Made by a program: the position numbers and the translations under genes | Part shown: piece after piece, positions 22,298-32,341 of the stretch | Layout: the number at the start of each line of letters is the position of its first letter | Position numbering within the stretch: the stretch's first letter is position 1 | The notes under the pieces: generated by a model | The model's database searches: none | The model's input: the letters and a program-made list of their open reading frames with translations, nothing else | What the model was told of the DNA's origin: nothing | Assembly: GCA_017404385.1 (NCBI GenBank) | Contig: JAFRCK010000028.1 | Span: 1-37,581, forward strand | From: Bacilli bacterium | GTDB taxonomy: Bacteria; Bacillota_I; Bacilli_A; RF39; UBA660 | DNA length: 37,581 nt | Direction of reading: 5' to 3'

Positions 22298-23929
22298 ATG
22301 AATAGAAATGAACAAGAACAAATAAGACATGAAGAATTTATAAAAGCACTTAATGGAGCAACTAATATTAGTGAATTACCAAAGAAGATAAATCCATCAA
22401 CTATTTTAACTACTTTAACTAGTTTAGTTTCCTCTAAAGGAAAAGGAACAGAAAAAGATAAGTTACAAGAAATAGTAAAAAAACTTACAAGTAGTTTTGA
22501 TTATTTTTTTAGTGATGAATTTATAAATGATTTAAAATTAGTATATTGTTCTAATACAACTGATGAAACTATAGAGAAAAAAAGAATTGGAGTAACAACT
22601 AGTAGAAGATTGTTAAATCTAGTTTCTGAATATCATAGTTGGAATAATAAATATTTAGAATTATTATATAAACAAACAACTAAAAAACATGAAGAAGTAA
22701 TGAAAAAAATAGATAGAGCATATGAAATAGAAGATTTACCAAAGGTTAGCACTGCATCTATTAATAAACAAATATCTATAATATTATATGAACTATTTAA
22801 TAAAGAACAATTAAAAGTAGATTCTACAGGTAAGATTTCAAAACTATTAGTTAATGGTGTTTCATATGATGATTCAAGAATGAGAATAAGTATAAAATAT
22901 ATTTGTAATAAAAATAAAATGATTGAGCCATATAATTCATTAGAGTTAGATGAAAAAGTAGAATATGTTAAAAGTGTATTAAGTTCTAATTATGTATTAG
23001 AATACTTGGTTCAAGAAGTAATTGCTAAAGAAAAAAGAGTTTTATATATTTATAAAGTTGAACATGAAGATATTATGGATCAAATTAATTCAGCAACTAG
23101 AATAAGAGAATTACCAAATAATATTTCTTTATCAAAAATAACTGGTTATTTATCAGGAAATTCATTAATTGTTCCAAAAGGACCTGTAGTTTCTAGTACA
23201 GATTTTATTAAAATTGCTAATTTGTTAATAGAAGGTAAAAAGTTTTCAGATGATGAAATAAAAAAAGAATTAGGTAAAATAGTTGTTAAATACTATTCTG
23301 ATGAAAAAGTTCAATTTCCATATAATTTATTATATAAAAAATTATCTTCTTTACCTAAATTAGAATATTTTGTAGAAGAAGTAAAAGAATATACAAAAAG
23401 ACAAAATGAATTTATCAAAAGGGGATCAAGTGATGTTAATGTTTATATGATTCCAAATGATCATTCACCACTTGAAGGTGGTAAATTCTATAATATTTAT
23501 ATTAGTAGCGCTGTTGATTTAAATCTAGAGGAAATATTACCATTAAATTTAGATGAAATAGTTCCACCTAATATGGATGTGGATGCGATTGAGTGGTATG
23601 TAAGAAATCATGAAAAAGGTGATAAAACATTTAAGGCTGCTGGTGGAATAATATTAAATAAAGATGAATCAATTGGAAGCGTTAATGTATTTAAACCAGC
23701 TGATGGTAAAGTAGGAATTACTCCAGAAGAAAAGAAAAACTATCAACAACTAGAAGACTTAAGTAAAAAATTAAAAGAAATAACAGACAAGAGTAAAAAA
23801 GCTAAAGAGGAGTACTTAAAGTCACAGGCATCAATTGATGAAGAAATAACTTCAATTCAAACAGAAATAACTAGTTTAATTGAAGATAATGAAAAAAAGA
23901 AAAAAGTATTAAAAAATACTAGTAATTAA
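22298..23929 (+). CDS. Three-repeat protein with C-terminal coiled coil, unknown function
   Basis: This 543-aa soluble protein contains three divergent ~120-residue repeats. Each opens with the same pattern: HEEFIKALNGATNISELPKK (11-30), HEEVMKKIDRAYEIEDLPKV (131-150) and HEDIMDQINSATRIRELPNN (256-275), so H-E-(E/D)-x4-I-x2-A-x2-I-x-(E/D)-L-P. The third ends near 380. A separate region follows (~380-465), containing DVNVYMIPNDHSPLEGG. A coiled coil with Lys/Glu heptads occupies ~475-540. No signal or membrane segment. I recognise no family; the repeats suggest a scaffold or binding protein. GGAGATGG precedes the ATG. Confidence 0.7.
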   Translation: MNRNEQEQIRHEEFIKALNGATNISELPKKINPSTILTTLTSLVSSKGKGTEKDKLQEIVKKLTSSFDYFFSDEFINDLKLVYCSNTTDETIEKKRIGVTTSRRLLNLVSEYHSWNNKYLELLYKQTTKKHEEVMKKIDRAYEIEDLPKVSTASINKQISIILYELFNKEQLKVDSTGKISKLLVNGVSYDDSRMRISIKYICNKNKMIEPYNSLELDEKVEYVKSVLSSNYVLEYLVQEVIAKEKRVLYIYKVEHEDIMDQINSATRIRELPNNISLSKITGYLSGNSLIVPKGPVVSSTDFIKIANLLIEGKKFSDDEIKKELGKIVVKYYSDEKVQFPYNLLYKKLSSLPKLEYFVEEVKEYTKRQNEFIKRGSSDVNVYMIPNDHSPLEGGKFYNIYISSAVDLNLEEILPLNLDEIVPPNMDVDAIEWYVRNHEKGDKTFKAAGGIILNKDESIGSVNVFKPADGKVGITPEEKKNYQQLEDLSKKLKEITDKSKKAKEEYLKSQASIDEEITSIQTEITSLIEDNEKKKKVLKNTSN

Positions 23930-23948
23930 ACTAGTATTTTTTTTATTC
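23911..23948. terminator. Bidirectional terminator between convergent genes
   Basis: AAAAAATACTAGT (23911-23923) pairs with ACTAGTATTTTTT (from 23930) across AATTAA. A and T tails serve both the + strand repeat protein and the minus-strand DUF308 gene. Confidence 0.75.
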
Positions 23949-24500
23949 AAATATTCTTGCGATTGATTTAATATTCTTTTTAAATATTAATACATCAACT
24001 ATATCACATATTCCATATATAAGAGCTAGACCACCCATAACTTTAGTAACAGTTATAGATGCAACATCTGGATTAAATATCATACATAGACCAGCTATTA
24101 TTGTTAATATTGATAATACATATGTAATTAACCAATTTGAATTATGCGCATCTTTCAATGCTAGAGACATTCTTAATTTAAATGTTGAACTTAGTATTAA
24201 CCATATTCCAAATATTAAAGGTATTAATACTGTTAAATAATCTTTATTAGTTATAATAATTATTCCAAATATTATTGATAATAAACCAGATGTAAATCCA
24301 TCAAAGAAATAAAATACTTTAAATTTTTTATAATCATCAATAAGATTAGCTACTCCGTGTAAAATAAGTACTATTCCAATTATATATGAAATAGTTTCTA
24401 ATGATTTAATAGTATTAAACATTAGTAATAAACCAATTATGCATATTACAACAGATGTTAATAATGAAATGTTCATTAATTTATTGAACTTCCCTCTCAT
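23943..24500 (-). CDS. DUF308 / HdeD-like membrane protein
   Basis: This 185-aa protein has six hydrophobic segments in three similar pairs, each with the pattern of a short G-I/L-rich helix then a hairpin (IVLILHGVANLI, LIFGIWLILSSTF, MGGLALIYGICDIVDVLIF). This is characteristic of DUF308/HdeD-like proteins, whose Enterobacterial member is linked to acid stress. Function here is unknown. A TATAAT box on the minus strand (24518-24513) and GAGGTGAT precede its ATG. Confidence 0.75.
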   Translation of the reverse strand: MRGKFNKLMNISLLTSVVICIIGLLLMFNTIKSLETISYIIGIVLILHGVANLIDDYKKFKVFYFFDGFTSGLLSIIFGIIIITNKDYLTVLIPLIFGIWLILSSTFKLRMSLALKDAHNSNWLITYVLSILTIIAGLCMIFNPDVASITVTKVMGGLALIYGICDIVDVLIFKKNIKSIARIFE

Positions 24501-24594
24501 ATAATCACCTCTATTATAACTAATTTTATTATTTTTTTAAATAAAAGTCAATTGTTTAAGGGAATATGAGTGTTAAGTGGAGAATATAATATAT

Positions 24595-26061
24595 ATGGAT
24601 AATAAATACATAAATAAATTAGATTATAATAATATAAAACATAATTATAAAAGAAAACTATTATTAAAGTATAAAATATATAAACATAATAAATCTTTTT
24701 TAAATGAAAAAGTGAATAAAGATTATATTATTAATAATATTAAATTAGATATTCACCAAAAAGAAGCTATATATACTAATGAGGATTCGCTTCTTATTCT
24801 TGCTGGAGCTGGTTCCGGTAAAACCATGACAATACAAGGAAAGATTAAATACATAGTAGAAGAACTTGGTATTAAGGAGAGAGAAATTTTATGTATATCA
24901 TTTACAAATAAAACTGTTTTGGAGTTGAAAAATAAAATTAATTTTAATATTGATATATTTACTTTTCACAAATTAGCTTTAGAAATAATAGGCGATTATA
25001 ATAAAAACTATACTTTAGAAAGTTCTGATTATCTAAACTATGTGATTAATGAAATTTTTTTATCTATTTGTAATAATATTTCTGATAAGACATTAAATAG
25101 TCTAAATAATGAGATATCTAGTTTTATAAATTTGTTTAAAAATAATAATTATGATTTGAAATTTTTAGATAAACTAATTAGTAAAAATAAAAGTAAAATA
25201 TTAAAAGTAATAAAAAATATATATTTACTATATCAAGAAGAATTAAATAGTACTTTATCTATTGATTTAAATGACGTTATTAATTTGGCTATTAGTCTTA
25301 TAAAAAAATATGGATTTAAAAGGTATTATAAATATATTATTATTGATGAATATCAAGATATTTCATTAAATAGATTTAATCTCATAAAAGAAATTAAAAA
25401 ATCATGTAATAGTTATATATTCGCAGTGGGTGATGATTTTCAATCTATTTATAAATTCACTGGTTCTAAGATTAATTATATTATAAGTTTTAAAAAATAT
25501 TTTAAGAATTCAAAGATATTAAGATTAAGAAATACATATAGAAATTCTAATGAATTAATAAAACTTGCGACTAATTTTATTATGAAAAATAAAAATCAAT
25601 TAAGAAAAAAATTATGTTCTAACAAATCTTTATTAAAACCAGTAAAAATAATCTATTACACTAAAAATATGGATATAAAAGTAAATAAAGTACTAGAAAC
25701 ATTAAATGATAATTATTTGATTTTAGGTAGAAATACTTTTGATATAAATTTGCTTGATAAAAGTAATGAATATAAGTACATGACTATGCATAAATCTAAA
25801 GGTTTAGAAGTAGATAATGTATTAATTATTAATCTAACTAGTAATTATAACGGATTTCCCAGTAAAGAAAGAAAAAGTGTTACTAATTTAATTTTGAAAA
25901 AAGATAAATATCAGTTTGAGGAAGAAAGAAGATTATTTTATGTAGCTTTAACTAGAACAAGAAATTATGTATATTTATTTGTGGATAAGGATAATCCTTC
26001 AATTTTTATAAAAGAACTGTTATATAGGGGTAAGAAATATATCGAAATATTGAATATATAA
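24595..26061 (+). CDS. Small UvrD/Rep-type superfamily 1 DNA helicase
   Basis: This 488-aa protein keeps all SF1A helicase motifs in order: Walker A AGAGSGKT, motif Ia SFTNKT, Walker B IIIDEYQD, motif III GDDFQSIYKFTGS, motif IV NTYRNS, motif V MTMHKSKGLE and motif VI YVALTRTR. It is much shorter than UvrD/PcrA (~700 aa) and lacks room for full 1B/2B domains, resembling helicase IV-like proteins. Repair or replication-restart is likely. ATG 24595 lies 12 nt after GGAG, slightly far; a GTG at 24577 in the same frame is an alternative but has no ribosome binding site. The dapF ribosome binding site lies right after its stop. Confidence 0.88.
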   Translation: MDNKYINKLDYNNIKHNYKRKLLLKYKIYKHNKSFLNEKVNKDYIINNIKLDIHQKEAIYTNEDSLLILAGAGSGKTMTIQGKIKYIVEELGIKEREILCISFTNKTVLELKNKINFNIDIFTFHKLALEIIGDYNKNYTLESSDYLNYVINEIFLSICNNISDKTLNSLNNEISSFINLFKNNNYDLKFLDKLISKNKSKILKVIKNIYLLYQEELNSTLSIDLNDVINLAISLIKKYGFKRYYKYIIIDEYQDISLNRFNLIKEIKKSCNSYIFAVGDDFQSIYKFTGSKINYIISFKKYFKNSKILRLRNTYRNSNELIKLATNFIMKNKNQLRKKLCSNKSLLKPVKIIYYTKNMDIKVNKVLETLNDNYLILGRNTFDINLLDKSNEYKYMTMHKSKGLEVDNVLIINLTSNYNGFPSKERKSVTNLILKKDKYQFEEERRLFYVALTRTRNYVYLFVDKDNPSIFIKELLYRGKKYIEILNI

Positions 26062-26097
26062 ATGCCTATTTCATATATTTTAATGAAGGAGGATATT

Positions 26098-26910
26098 ATG
26101 ACATTTACAAAAATGCATAGTTTGGGAAATGATTATGTCTATATTGATTTATTTAATAATAAATTATCGTTTAAGGAACAAATATCAAGATTAAGTCAGG
26201 TACTTAGTAATAGAAATTATGGAGTAGGATCTGATGGAATTATTTTAATAAGTAAAAGTGATAAAGCAGATTTTAAGTTTCAAATATATAATAGTGATGG
26301 TTCTGAGGCAAGTATGTGTGGAAATGGAATAAGATGCGCTGGAGCTTATGTATATCGGAAAGGCTTAACCAAAAAGACAAATATTAGTTTTGAAACAAAG
26401 TCTGGTATTAGAAAGGTTAGACTTATTTTTCAAAATAATAAAATAGATTCAGTGACTGCGGATTTAGGTGAACCAGCAATTAATCTAAGAAGAGTTAATG
26501 TAGATAACCAGTTTATTTTTACACCAGTTTATGTAGGAAATACTCATGGTGTTACGGTAGTTAAGTCAGTTGATAATATAGATGTTAACGCTCTTGGTGA
26601 AGTGATTGAAAAGAAAATACCTAATTCTAATTTGGAGTTTATTGAGTTAATGGATTCTAATAATATTAAGATGAGAGTTTATGAAAGAGGAAGTAAAGAA
26701 ACACTTGCTTGTGGAACAGGGGCGGCTGCTTCTGTAGTATATACATATTTAAGTGGTTTAACTGGAAGAAAAGTTAATGTTAAATTATTGGGTGGTGAAT
26801 TAGAGGTTAATTATAGTAGTGAAGATAATCATGTATATATTTCTTCACCAGTTGAGGAAGTATTTAATGGTGAAATGGATGATAGAAAAGTATTAAAACT
26901 AGTTAAATAA
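26098..26910 (+). CDS. dapF: Diaminopimelate epimerase
   Basis: This 270-aa enzyme interconverts LL- and meso-diaminopimelate for lysine and peptidoglycan synthesis. The two catalytic cysteines are in MCGNGIRC (Cys74) and ACGTGAAA (Cys205). The N-terminal FTKMHSLGNDY and the GNTHGVTVV segment are typical. AAGGAGG sets ATG 26098; upstream in-frame starts at 26062 and 26083 lack a site. Its presence indicates that the organism makes meso-DAP and has a cell wall, unlike true Mollicutes. Confidence 0.96.
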   Translation: MTFTKMHSLGNDYVYIDLFNNKLSFKEQISRLSQVLSNRNYGVGSDGIILISKSDKADFKFQIYNSDGSEASMCGNGIRCAGAYVYRKGLTKKTNISFETKSGIRKVRLIFQNNKIDSVTADLGEPAINLRRVNVDNQFIFTPVYVGNTHGVTVVKSVDNIDVNALGEVIEKKIPNSNLEFIELMDSNNIKMRVYERGSKETLACGTGAAASVVYTYLSGLTGRKVNVKLLGGELEVNYSSEDNHVYISSPVEEVFNGEMDDRKVLKLVK

Positions 26911-26925
26911 TTATCTTATTTTTGA

Positions 26926-26931
26926 TATAAT
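26926..26931 (+). promoter_or_regulatory. -10 box for addBA
   Basis: TTTGATATAAT gives TATAAT at 26926-26931, 15 nt before the ATG at 26947, which is preceded by TGGTGG. Confidence 0.45.
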
Positions 26932-26946
26932 TAATATGGTGGTATT

Positions 26947-29265
26947 ATGACGATACATGACAACTCTATATACATAGTTCCTAATAATATAAAGATAGAT
27001 TTATTACTTGATTTAAGTAAGGAAAAAAAACTTAAAAACATCAAGTTTTTTTCTCTTGAAGAAATAGTTAATAGTTATTCATCTTATGATGAAGAAGCTT
27101 TGTATTATTTAATGAAGAAGTATGGATATAAATATAAAAACGCTAAAATAATACTAAATAATATTAGATATGTTGAAGATAAAGAGTATGATAATGAAAA
27201 GATAAATAATCTTGTTAAAATAAAAAATGAATTAAAAGATTATCATGTTTTTGATAAAGAATTATTTGATGTTTTAAAGAAAAACAATGTATATGTATAT
27301 GGATATGATTATATAGATTCATATAGTAAAAGAATACTTGATATGATATCTGCCAAGATTATAGAAAAAGAAAAAAGTGATTATAAACATACTATATATG
27401 GTTTTGATACTATGTTTGATGAAGTTAGTTTTATCGCATCCAAGGTAAGAGATTTAATAAATGATGGAATAGATATTAATAAAATAAAGCTAGTTAATTA
27501 TAGTGAAGAATACTTTTTTTTAATAAAAACTATATTTGATATGCATGGAATTAATATCAATTTAAAAAGTGATTCTATTTATTCAACTAATATTTGTCAA
27601 CAATTTTTAAAAACTAATAGTTTTGAAGATATTAATCTAAAAATGATAGAGAATATTGATGTATATAACAAAATAGTATCTGTTATAAATAAGTATAATT
27701 TTATAGAAGAAGAATCTATTAAAAAAGAAATATATATAAATGAATTTAAAAATATAAAAATAAATAAAAAATATAATGATTCAGTTGAATTAAAAAATCT
27801 AGTTGATATTAAAGAAGATGAATATGCCTTTTTAATAGGATTTAATGAAGGATCAGTGCCTATTTTATATAAAGACGAAGACTATCTTAGTGATAGAGAA
27901 AAAGAGATATTAGGTTTAGATAAGTCATATGAAATAAGTTCTATTGTAAGAAATAATACTATTAAAAATATTAAATCTATTAAAAATTTAATAATTAGTT
28001 ATAAATTAAAAAGTAGCTTTAATGAATATGGTAAATCTAATTTAATAGATGATTTAGATTTTGAAGAAGTATCTGATTTTAAATATAATTATAGTTATTC
28101 AAATAGTTTTAATAATTTATTACTAGGACTAGATTTAGATAATTATGTTAAATATTTAGATTATAATGATGAATTAGAACTATTATTTAATAATTATAAA
28201 ACTAATAGTTATAATGTGTTTGATAATAGTTATAAAAAGATATCTAAAGATAAATTATATAAATTTTTAAATAATAAGATAACTTTATCTTATTCAAGTA
28301 TAGATAATTATTATAAATGTAAATTTAGATATTATTTAAATAATATATTAAAAATAGATAAGTATGAAGAAACGTTTGCTACTTTTATAGGTAGTTTGTT
28401 TCATTATGTCTTATCACTTGCTTTTGAAGATAATTTTGACTTTGAAAAAGCATATTCTGAATATTTAATAGATAAAGAATTAACTATTAAAGAAAAGTTC
28501 TTTGTTGATAAATTAAAATCAGATTTATTATTTATAATTGATTCAATTAAAAAACAGTATTCTCATTCTAATTTTAAAAGTGCTTTATATGAAAATAAGT
28601 TTTCTATTAACAAAGATTCTAATATAAAAGTAGATTTTATTGGTTTTATAGATAAACTTCTATATAAAGAACATAATGGTAAAACATTACTTGTTATTAT
28701 TGATTATAAGACAGGTAATCAAGAATTAAAATTAAATAACTCTATTTATGGTCTTAATTTACAATTACCAGTTTATTTATATTTATCAAAAAATGGTGAA
28801 ATAAAAAATGCTGAAGTAATAGGAATGTATCTTCAAAAAATACTTAATAATGAAATAACAAGAGATTATAAAAAGACTTATGAAAAACAAAAAGAAGATT
28901 TATTAAAATTAAATGGATATTCTTTAAATAAAGAAGAATATATTAATGAATTTGATGATACATATCAAAATAGTGAAGTAATTAAGTCTCTTGGAACAAC
29001 TAAAGATGGATTTAAAAAGACAGCTAAGATACTTACTAAAGAACAAATGGATGAATTATATGAATTAGTTGATAAAAAGATAGATGAAGCAAGAGATGGC
29101 ATTTTAAATGCTGATTTTGATATTGATCCAAAAAGAATTGGTTTTGATAATGTTTCTTGTGAATATTGTAAGTTTAAAGATATATGTTTTATGAAAGAAG
29201 AAAATGTTAAGATTCTTGAAGAAGTAAAAGATTTAAACTTTTTAGGAGGTGATTTAAATGCCTAA
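26947..29265 (+). CDS. addB: AddB-like subunit of the AddAB helicase-nuclease (short form)
   Basis: This 772-aa protein carries the AddB C-terminal half. The PD-(D/E)xK nuclease has VDFIGFIDK, then LVIIDYKTGNQ and QLPVYLYL. The four iron-sulfur cysteines are in YYKCKFRYYL before the nuclease and CEYCKFKDIC near the end. It overlaps addA by 8 nt. Bacillus AddB is ~1166 aa and has a Walker A motif at its N-terminus. Here the N-terminus is short and no GxxxxGK[ST] is visible, so the helicase-like half is reduced to a structural or Chi-scanning part. It acts with AddA in double-strand-break resection before RecA. Confidence 0.88.
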   Translation: MTIHDNSIYIVPNNIKIDLLLDLSKEKKLKNIKFFSLEEIVNSYSSYDEEALYYLMKKYGYKYKNAKIILNNIRYVEDKEYDNEKINNLVKIKNELKDYHVFDKELFDVLKKNNVYVYGYDYIDSYSKRILDMISAKIIEKEKSDYKHTIYGFDTMFDEVSFIASKVRDLINDGIDINKIKLVNYSEEYFFLIKTIFDMHGININLKSDSIYSTNICQQFLKTNSFEDINLKMIENIDVYNKIVSVINKYNFIEEESIKKEIYINEFKNIKINKKYNDSVELKNLVDIKEDEYAFLIGFNEGSVPILYKDEDYLSDREKEILGLDKSYEISSIVRNNTIKNIKSIKNLIISYKLKSSFNEYGKSNLIDDLDFEEVSDFKYNYSYSNSFNNLLLGLDLDNYVKYLDYNDELELLFNNYKTNSYNVFDNSYKKISKDKLYKFLNNKITLSYSSIDNYYKCKFRYYLNNILKIDKYEETFATFIGSLFHYVLSLAFEDNFDFEKAYSEYLIDKELTIKEKFFVDKLKSDLLFIIDSIKKQYSHSNFKSALYENKFSINKDSNIKVDFIGFIDKLLYKEHNGKTLLVIIDYKTGNQELKLNNSIYGLNLQLPVYLYLSKNGEIKNAEVIGMYLQKILNNEITRDYKKTYEKQKEDLLKLNGYSLNKEEYINEFDDTYQNSEVIKSLGTTKDGFKKTAKILTKEQMDELYELVDKKIDEARDGILNADFDIDPKRIGFDNVSCEYCKFKDICFMKEENVKILEEVKDLNFLGGDLNA

Positions 29266-32200
29266 TTGGACTAAAGAACAAAGACAAGCAATAGATTTAG
29301 ATCACTCTAATATAATAGTATCCGCAGGTGCTGGTTCTGGTAAAACTGAAGTTTTATCTGAAAGAGTAATAAGAAAACTTAAAGATGGGGTACATATTAA
29401 TGAACTTCTTATATTGACCTTCACTAATGCAGCTGCTAGGGGAATGAAGAATAGAATCAGAAAGAAGATAAAGAAGGAAGACCTCAATGAAGAGTTAAAG
29501 TATATTGATACGGCATATATTACTACTTTTGATAGTTATGCACTTTCATTGTTAAAAAGATATCATTATATATTAAATATTAGTAAAGATTTGAAAATAG
29601 CTGATAGTGATATAATTCAGTATAATAAACAATTAATAATAGATAGTTTATTTGATAAATATTATGAATCTAATAACAAAGAATTTATTAAATTAGTTAG
29701 TGATTTTTGTACTAAAGATGATAAAGATTTAAAGAATTATATTCTAAATATATCTAATAAGTTAGATCTTAAATTAGATTTAGATGAATATTTAGATAAC
29801 TATATTGATTGTTATTATAATGATGTTTATTTAGATAAAGTAGTAGGTATATTTATAGATAGTCTTAAAAATAAAATAGAAGTTATTAAAACGCTTATAG
29901 ATAATTTATCTTATTATGTAGATAGAGATTTTATTGATAAGATGAATGAATCAGTTTTTAATTTAATAAATAGTAAAACATATGATGATATTAAGTCTAA
30001 TACTAATATCAAATTACCAGTACTTAGAACTGAATATGAAGAAGCTAAAACATATAAAGAATCTATAAAAAAAGAAATAGATAAAATTAAAGAACTATGT
30101 ATATATGAAGATATAGATTCTATTAAAAAAGATATATTAAAAACTAAAGATTATGTTTTAGGAATAATAAATATTATTAAAGATCTTAATAAAGAGTTAA
30201 ATGAGTTTAAGAAAGAAAATGATTTATATGAATTTAATGATATAGCTAAATTATCTATTAAGATTTTAAAAGAAAATAAGTCTATTAGAGAAGAGATAAA
30301 GAATAGTTTAAATGAAATAATGATAGATGAATATCAGGATACTAATGATATACAAGAAGCATTTATTTCATTAATATCAGATAATAATGTATATATGGTT
30401 GGTGATATAAAACAATCTATTTATAGATTTAGAAATGCTAATCCATATATATTTAAGAATAAATATGATAATTATAAAGATAACAATGGTGGTATAAAAA
30501 TAGATTTAAAAGATAATTTTAGATCAAGGGAAGAAACAGTCAATAATATTAATAAGTTATTTGATTTAGTTATGGATGATGTAATTGGTGGTGCTGATTA
30601 TAAATTTTCTCATGAAATGGTATTTGGTAATAAAGCATATAATAATGAAGGAAAGGTTGATCAAAATAATAACTTTGAAATATATGACTATAATTATGAT
30701 AGAGAATCTGGTTTTACTAAAGAAGAATATGAAATTTTTATTATTGCGAATGATATAAAGAATAAAATTAATAATAAATATAAGATATATGATAAAGATC
30801 TAGGTAAAGTAAGAGATTGTACTTATGATGATTTTGTTATTTTACTTGATAGATCTAATCAGTTTTCATTATATAAAAAGATATTTGAATATAATAATAT
30901 TCCATTATCTATATTAAAAGATGAAAAATTAAATGATGAAGTTATACTTTTATTAATTAAAAACGTATTTATATCAGTTGTAAAAATTCATAATAATGAA
31001 TTAGATAATGATTTTAAACATGCATTTGTTTCTATACTAAGATCATTTATATTTGAATATACTGATGAAGAAATATTTGATTTATTCTTAAATAATAGTT
31101 TTAGAAAAAATGAAGTATTTAATGATCTTAGGATTATTAATATAGATTCAATGACACCTAAAGATTTAATAAATTATTTAATAGATAAATTTAATATAAT
31201 AGAATCACTTATAAAAATAGGTAATATAGAGAATTCATTAGTAACAATAGAGTACTTATATAATTATTTAGATACTAAAGAAGAACTAGGATTTACTATT
31301 AATGACTTTGCATTATATTTAACAGATATTTTAGATAAGAAGTATGAAATAAAATATAGTAATAATAAAACAAAAGATAATTCTGTTAAGATTATGACTA
31401 TTCATAAATCAAAGGGATTAGAATATAGTATTTGTTATTATGCAGGCCTTTATAGTAAGTTTAATTTGAGTGATATAAAAGATAGATTTATATATGATAA
31501 TAAATATGGAATAATAACACCATTCTTTGAAGAAGGAATAAATGAAACTATATATAAGTATCTTGTTAAAGAAGATACTATTAAAGAAGAAATATCAGAG
31601 AAGATTAGACTTCTTTATGTAGCTCTTACAAGAGCAAAAGAAAAAATGATATTAGTTGCGGATTTAGATAAGGAAGTATATAGTAGTAAAGATGAAAATG
31701 GTGTTATAGATAGAATTACTAGATTAAGTTATAATTCATTTTTAGATATATTATTATCTGTTCAAAAAGAGTTAAAAGAATATATTACTGAAATAAAAGA
31801 AGTATCTATGACTAAGGATTATGAAAAGAATAGAAAACTAGATTTTAATAAAGTGATAAAAGAAAATAGTTCTAAATTAAATGTTAAGAATAGGTCTATT
31901 GATAAAGTAATTATTGAAGAAAAGAAGTTTTCTAAAAGTCATAATAAATTATTAACAATTGAAGAAACAAGCAACATGAAATATGGTACAAAAGTACATC
32001 ATATTTTAGAGTTAGATGATTTTAGTAATCCAGTTCACGATGAATCAATTAAGTTCTTAAATAGGTATAATAATAAACCAGAAAAGGTATATAAAGAATA
32101 TGAATTTGTATATGAAGAAAATAATACTATTAATCATGGAATTATCGATTTAATGTTTGAATATGATGATTTTATTGATATAATAGATTATAAGCTTAGT

Positions 32201-32332
32201 GAAATAGAAGATGAAGCATATAATAAACAATTATTAGGTTATAAAACATATATTGAATCTAAAACAAATAAGAAAGTAAATACATATTTGTATTCAATTA
32301 TGAAAGATGAATTAAAGAAAATAGATTTATAG
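29258..32332 (+). CDS. addA: AddA subunit of the AddAB helicase-nuclease
   Basis: This 1024-aa protein is the motor and nuclease of AddAB. It has the Q-motif TKEQRQAID, Walker A SAGAGSGKT, LTFTNAAA, Walker B IMIDEYQDTN, GDIKQSIYRFRNA, DNFRSR, MTIHKSKGLEY and YVALTRAKEK. The C-terminal PD-(D/E)xK nuclease has HGIIDLMFEYDD and IDIIDYKLSE, then QLLGYKTYI. It is ~200 aa shorter than Bacillus AddA. GGAGGTGATTTAA within addB sets the start; translation is coupled. Confidence 0.95.
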   Translation: MPNWTKEQRQAIDLDHSNIIVSAGAGSGKTEVLSERVIRKLKDGVHINELLILTFTNAAARGMKNRIRKKIKKEDLNEELKYIDTAYITTFDSYALSLLKRYHYILNISKDLKIADSDIIQYNKQLIIDSLFDKYYESNNKEFIKLVSDFCTKDDKDLKNYILNISNKLDLKLDLDEYLDNYIDCYYNDVYLDKVVGIFIDSLKNKIEVIKTLIDNLSYYVDRDFIDKMNESVFNLINSKTYDDIKSNTNIKLPVLRTEYEEAKTYKESIKKEIDKIKELCIYEDIDSIKKDILKTKDYVLGIINIIKDLNKELNEFKKENDLYEFNDIAKLSIKILKENKSIREEIKNSLNEIMIDEYQDTNDIQEAFISLISDNNVYMVGDIKQSIYRFRNANPYIFKNKYDNYKDNNGGIKIDLKDNFRSREETVNNINKLFDLVMDDVIGGADYKFSHEMVFGNKAYNNEGKVDQNNNFEIYDYNYDRESGFTKEEYEIFIIANDIKNKINNKYKIYDKDLGKVRDCTYDDFVILLDRSNQFSLYKKIFEYNNIPLSILKDEKLNDEVILLLIKNVFISVVKIHNNELDNDFKHAFVSILRSFIFEYTDEEIFDLFLNNSFRKNEVFNDLRIINIDSMTPKDLINYLIDKFNIIESLIKIGNIENSLVTIEYLYNYLDTKEELGFTINDFALYLTDILDKKYEIKYSNNKTKDNSVKIMTIHKSKGLEYSICYYAGLYSKFNLSDIKDRFIYDNKYGIITPFFEEGINETIYKYLVKEDTIKEEISEKIRLLYVALTRAKEKMILVADLDKEVYSSKDENGVIDRITRLSYNSFLDILLSVQKELKEYITEIKEVSMTKDYEKNRKLDFNKVIKENSSKLNVKNRSIDKVIIEEKKFSKSHNKLLTIEETSNMKYGTKVHHILELDDFSNPVHDESIKFLNRYNNKPEKVYKEYEFVYEENNTINHGIIDLMFEYDDFIDIIDYKLSEIEDEAYNKQLLGYKTYIESKTNKKVNTYLYSIMKDELKKIDL

Positions 32333-32341
32333 GAGGTATAT

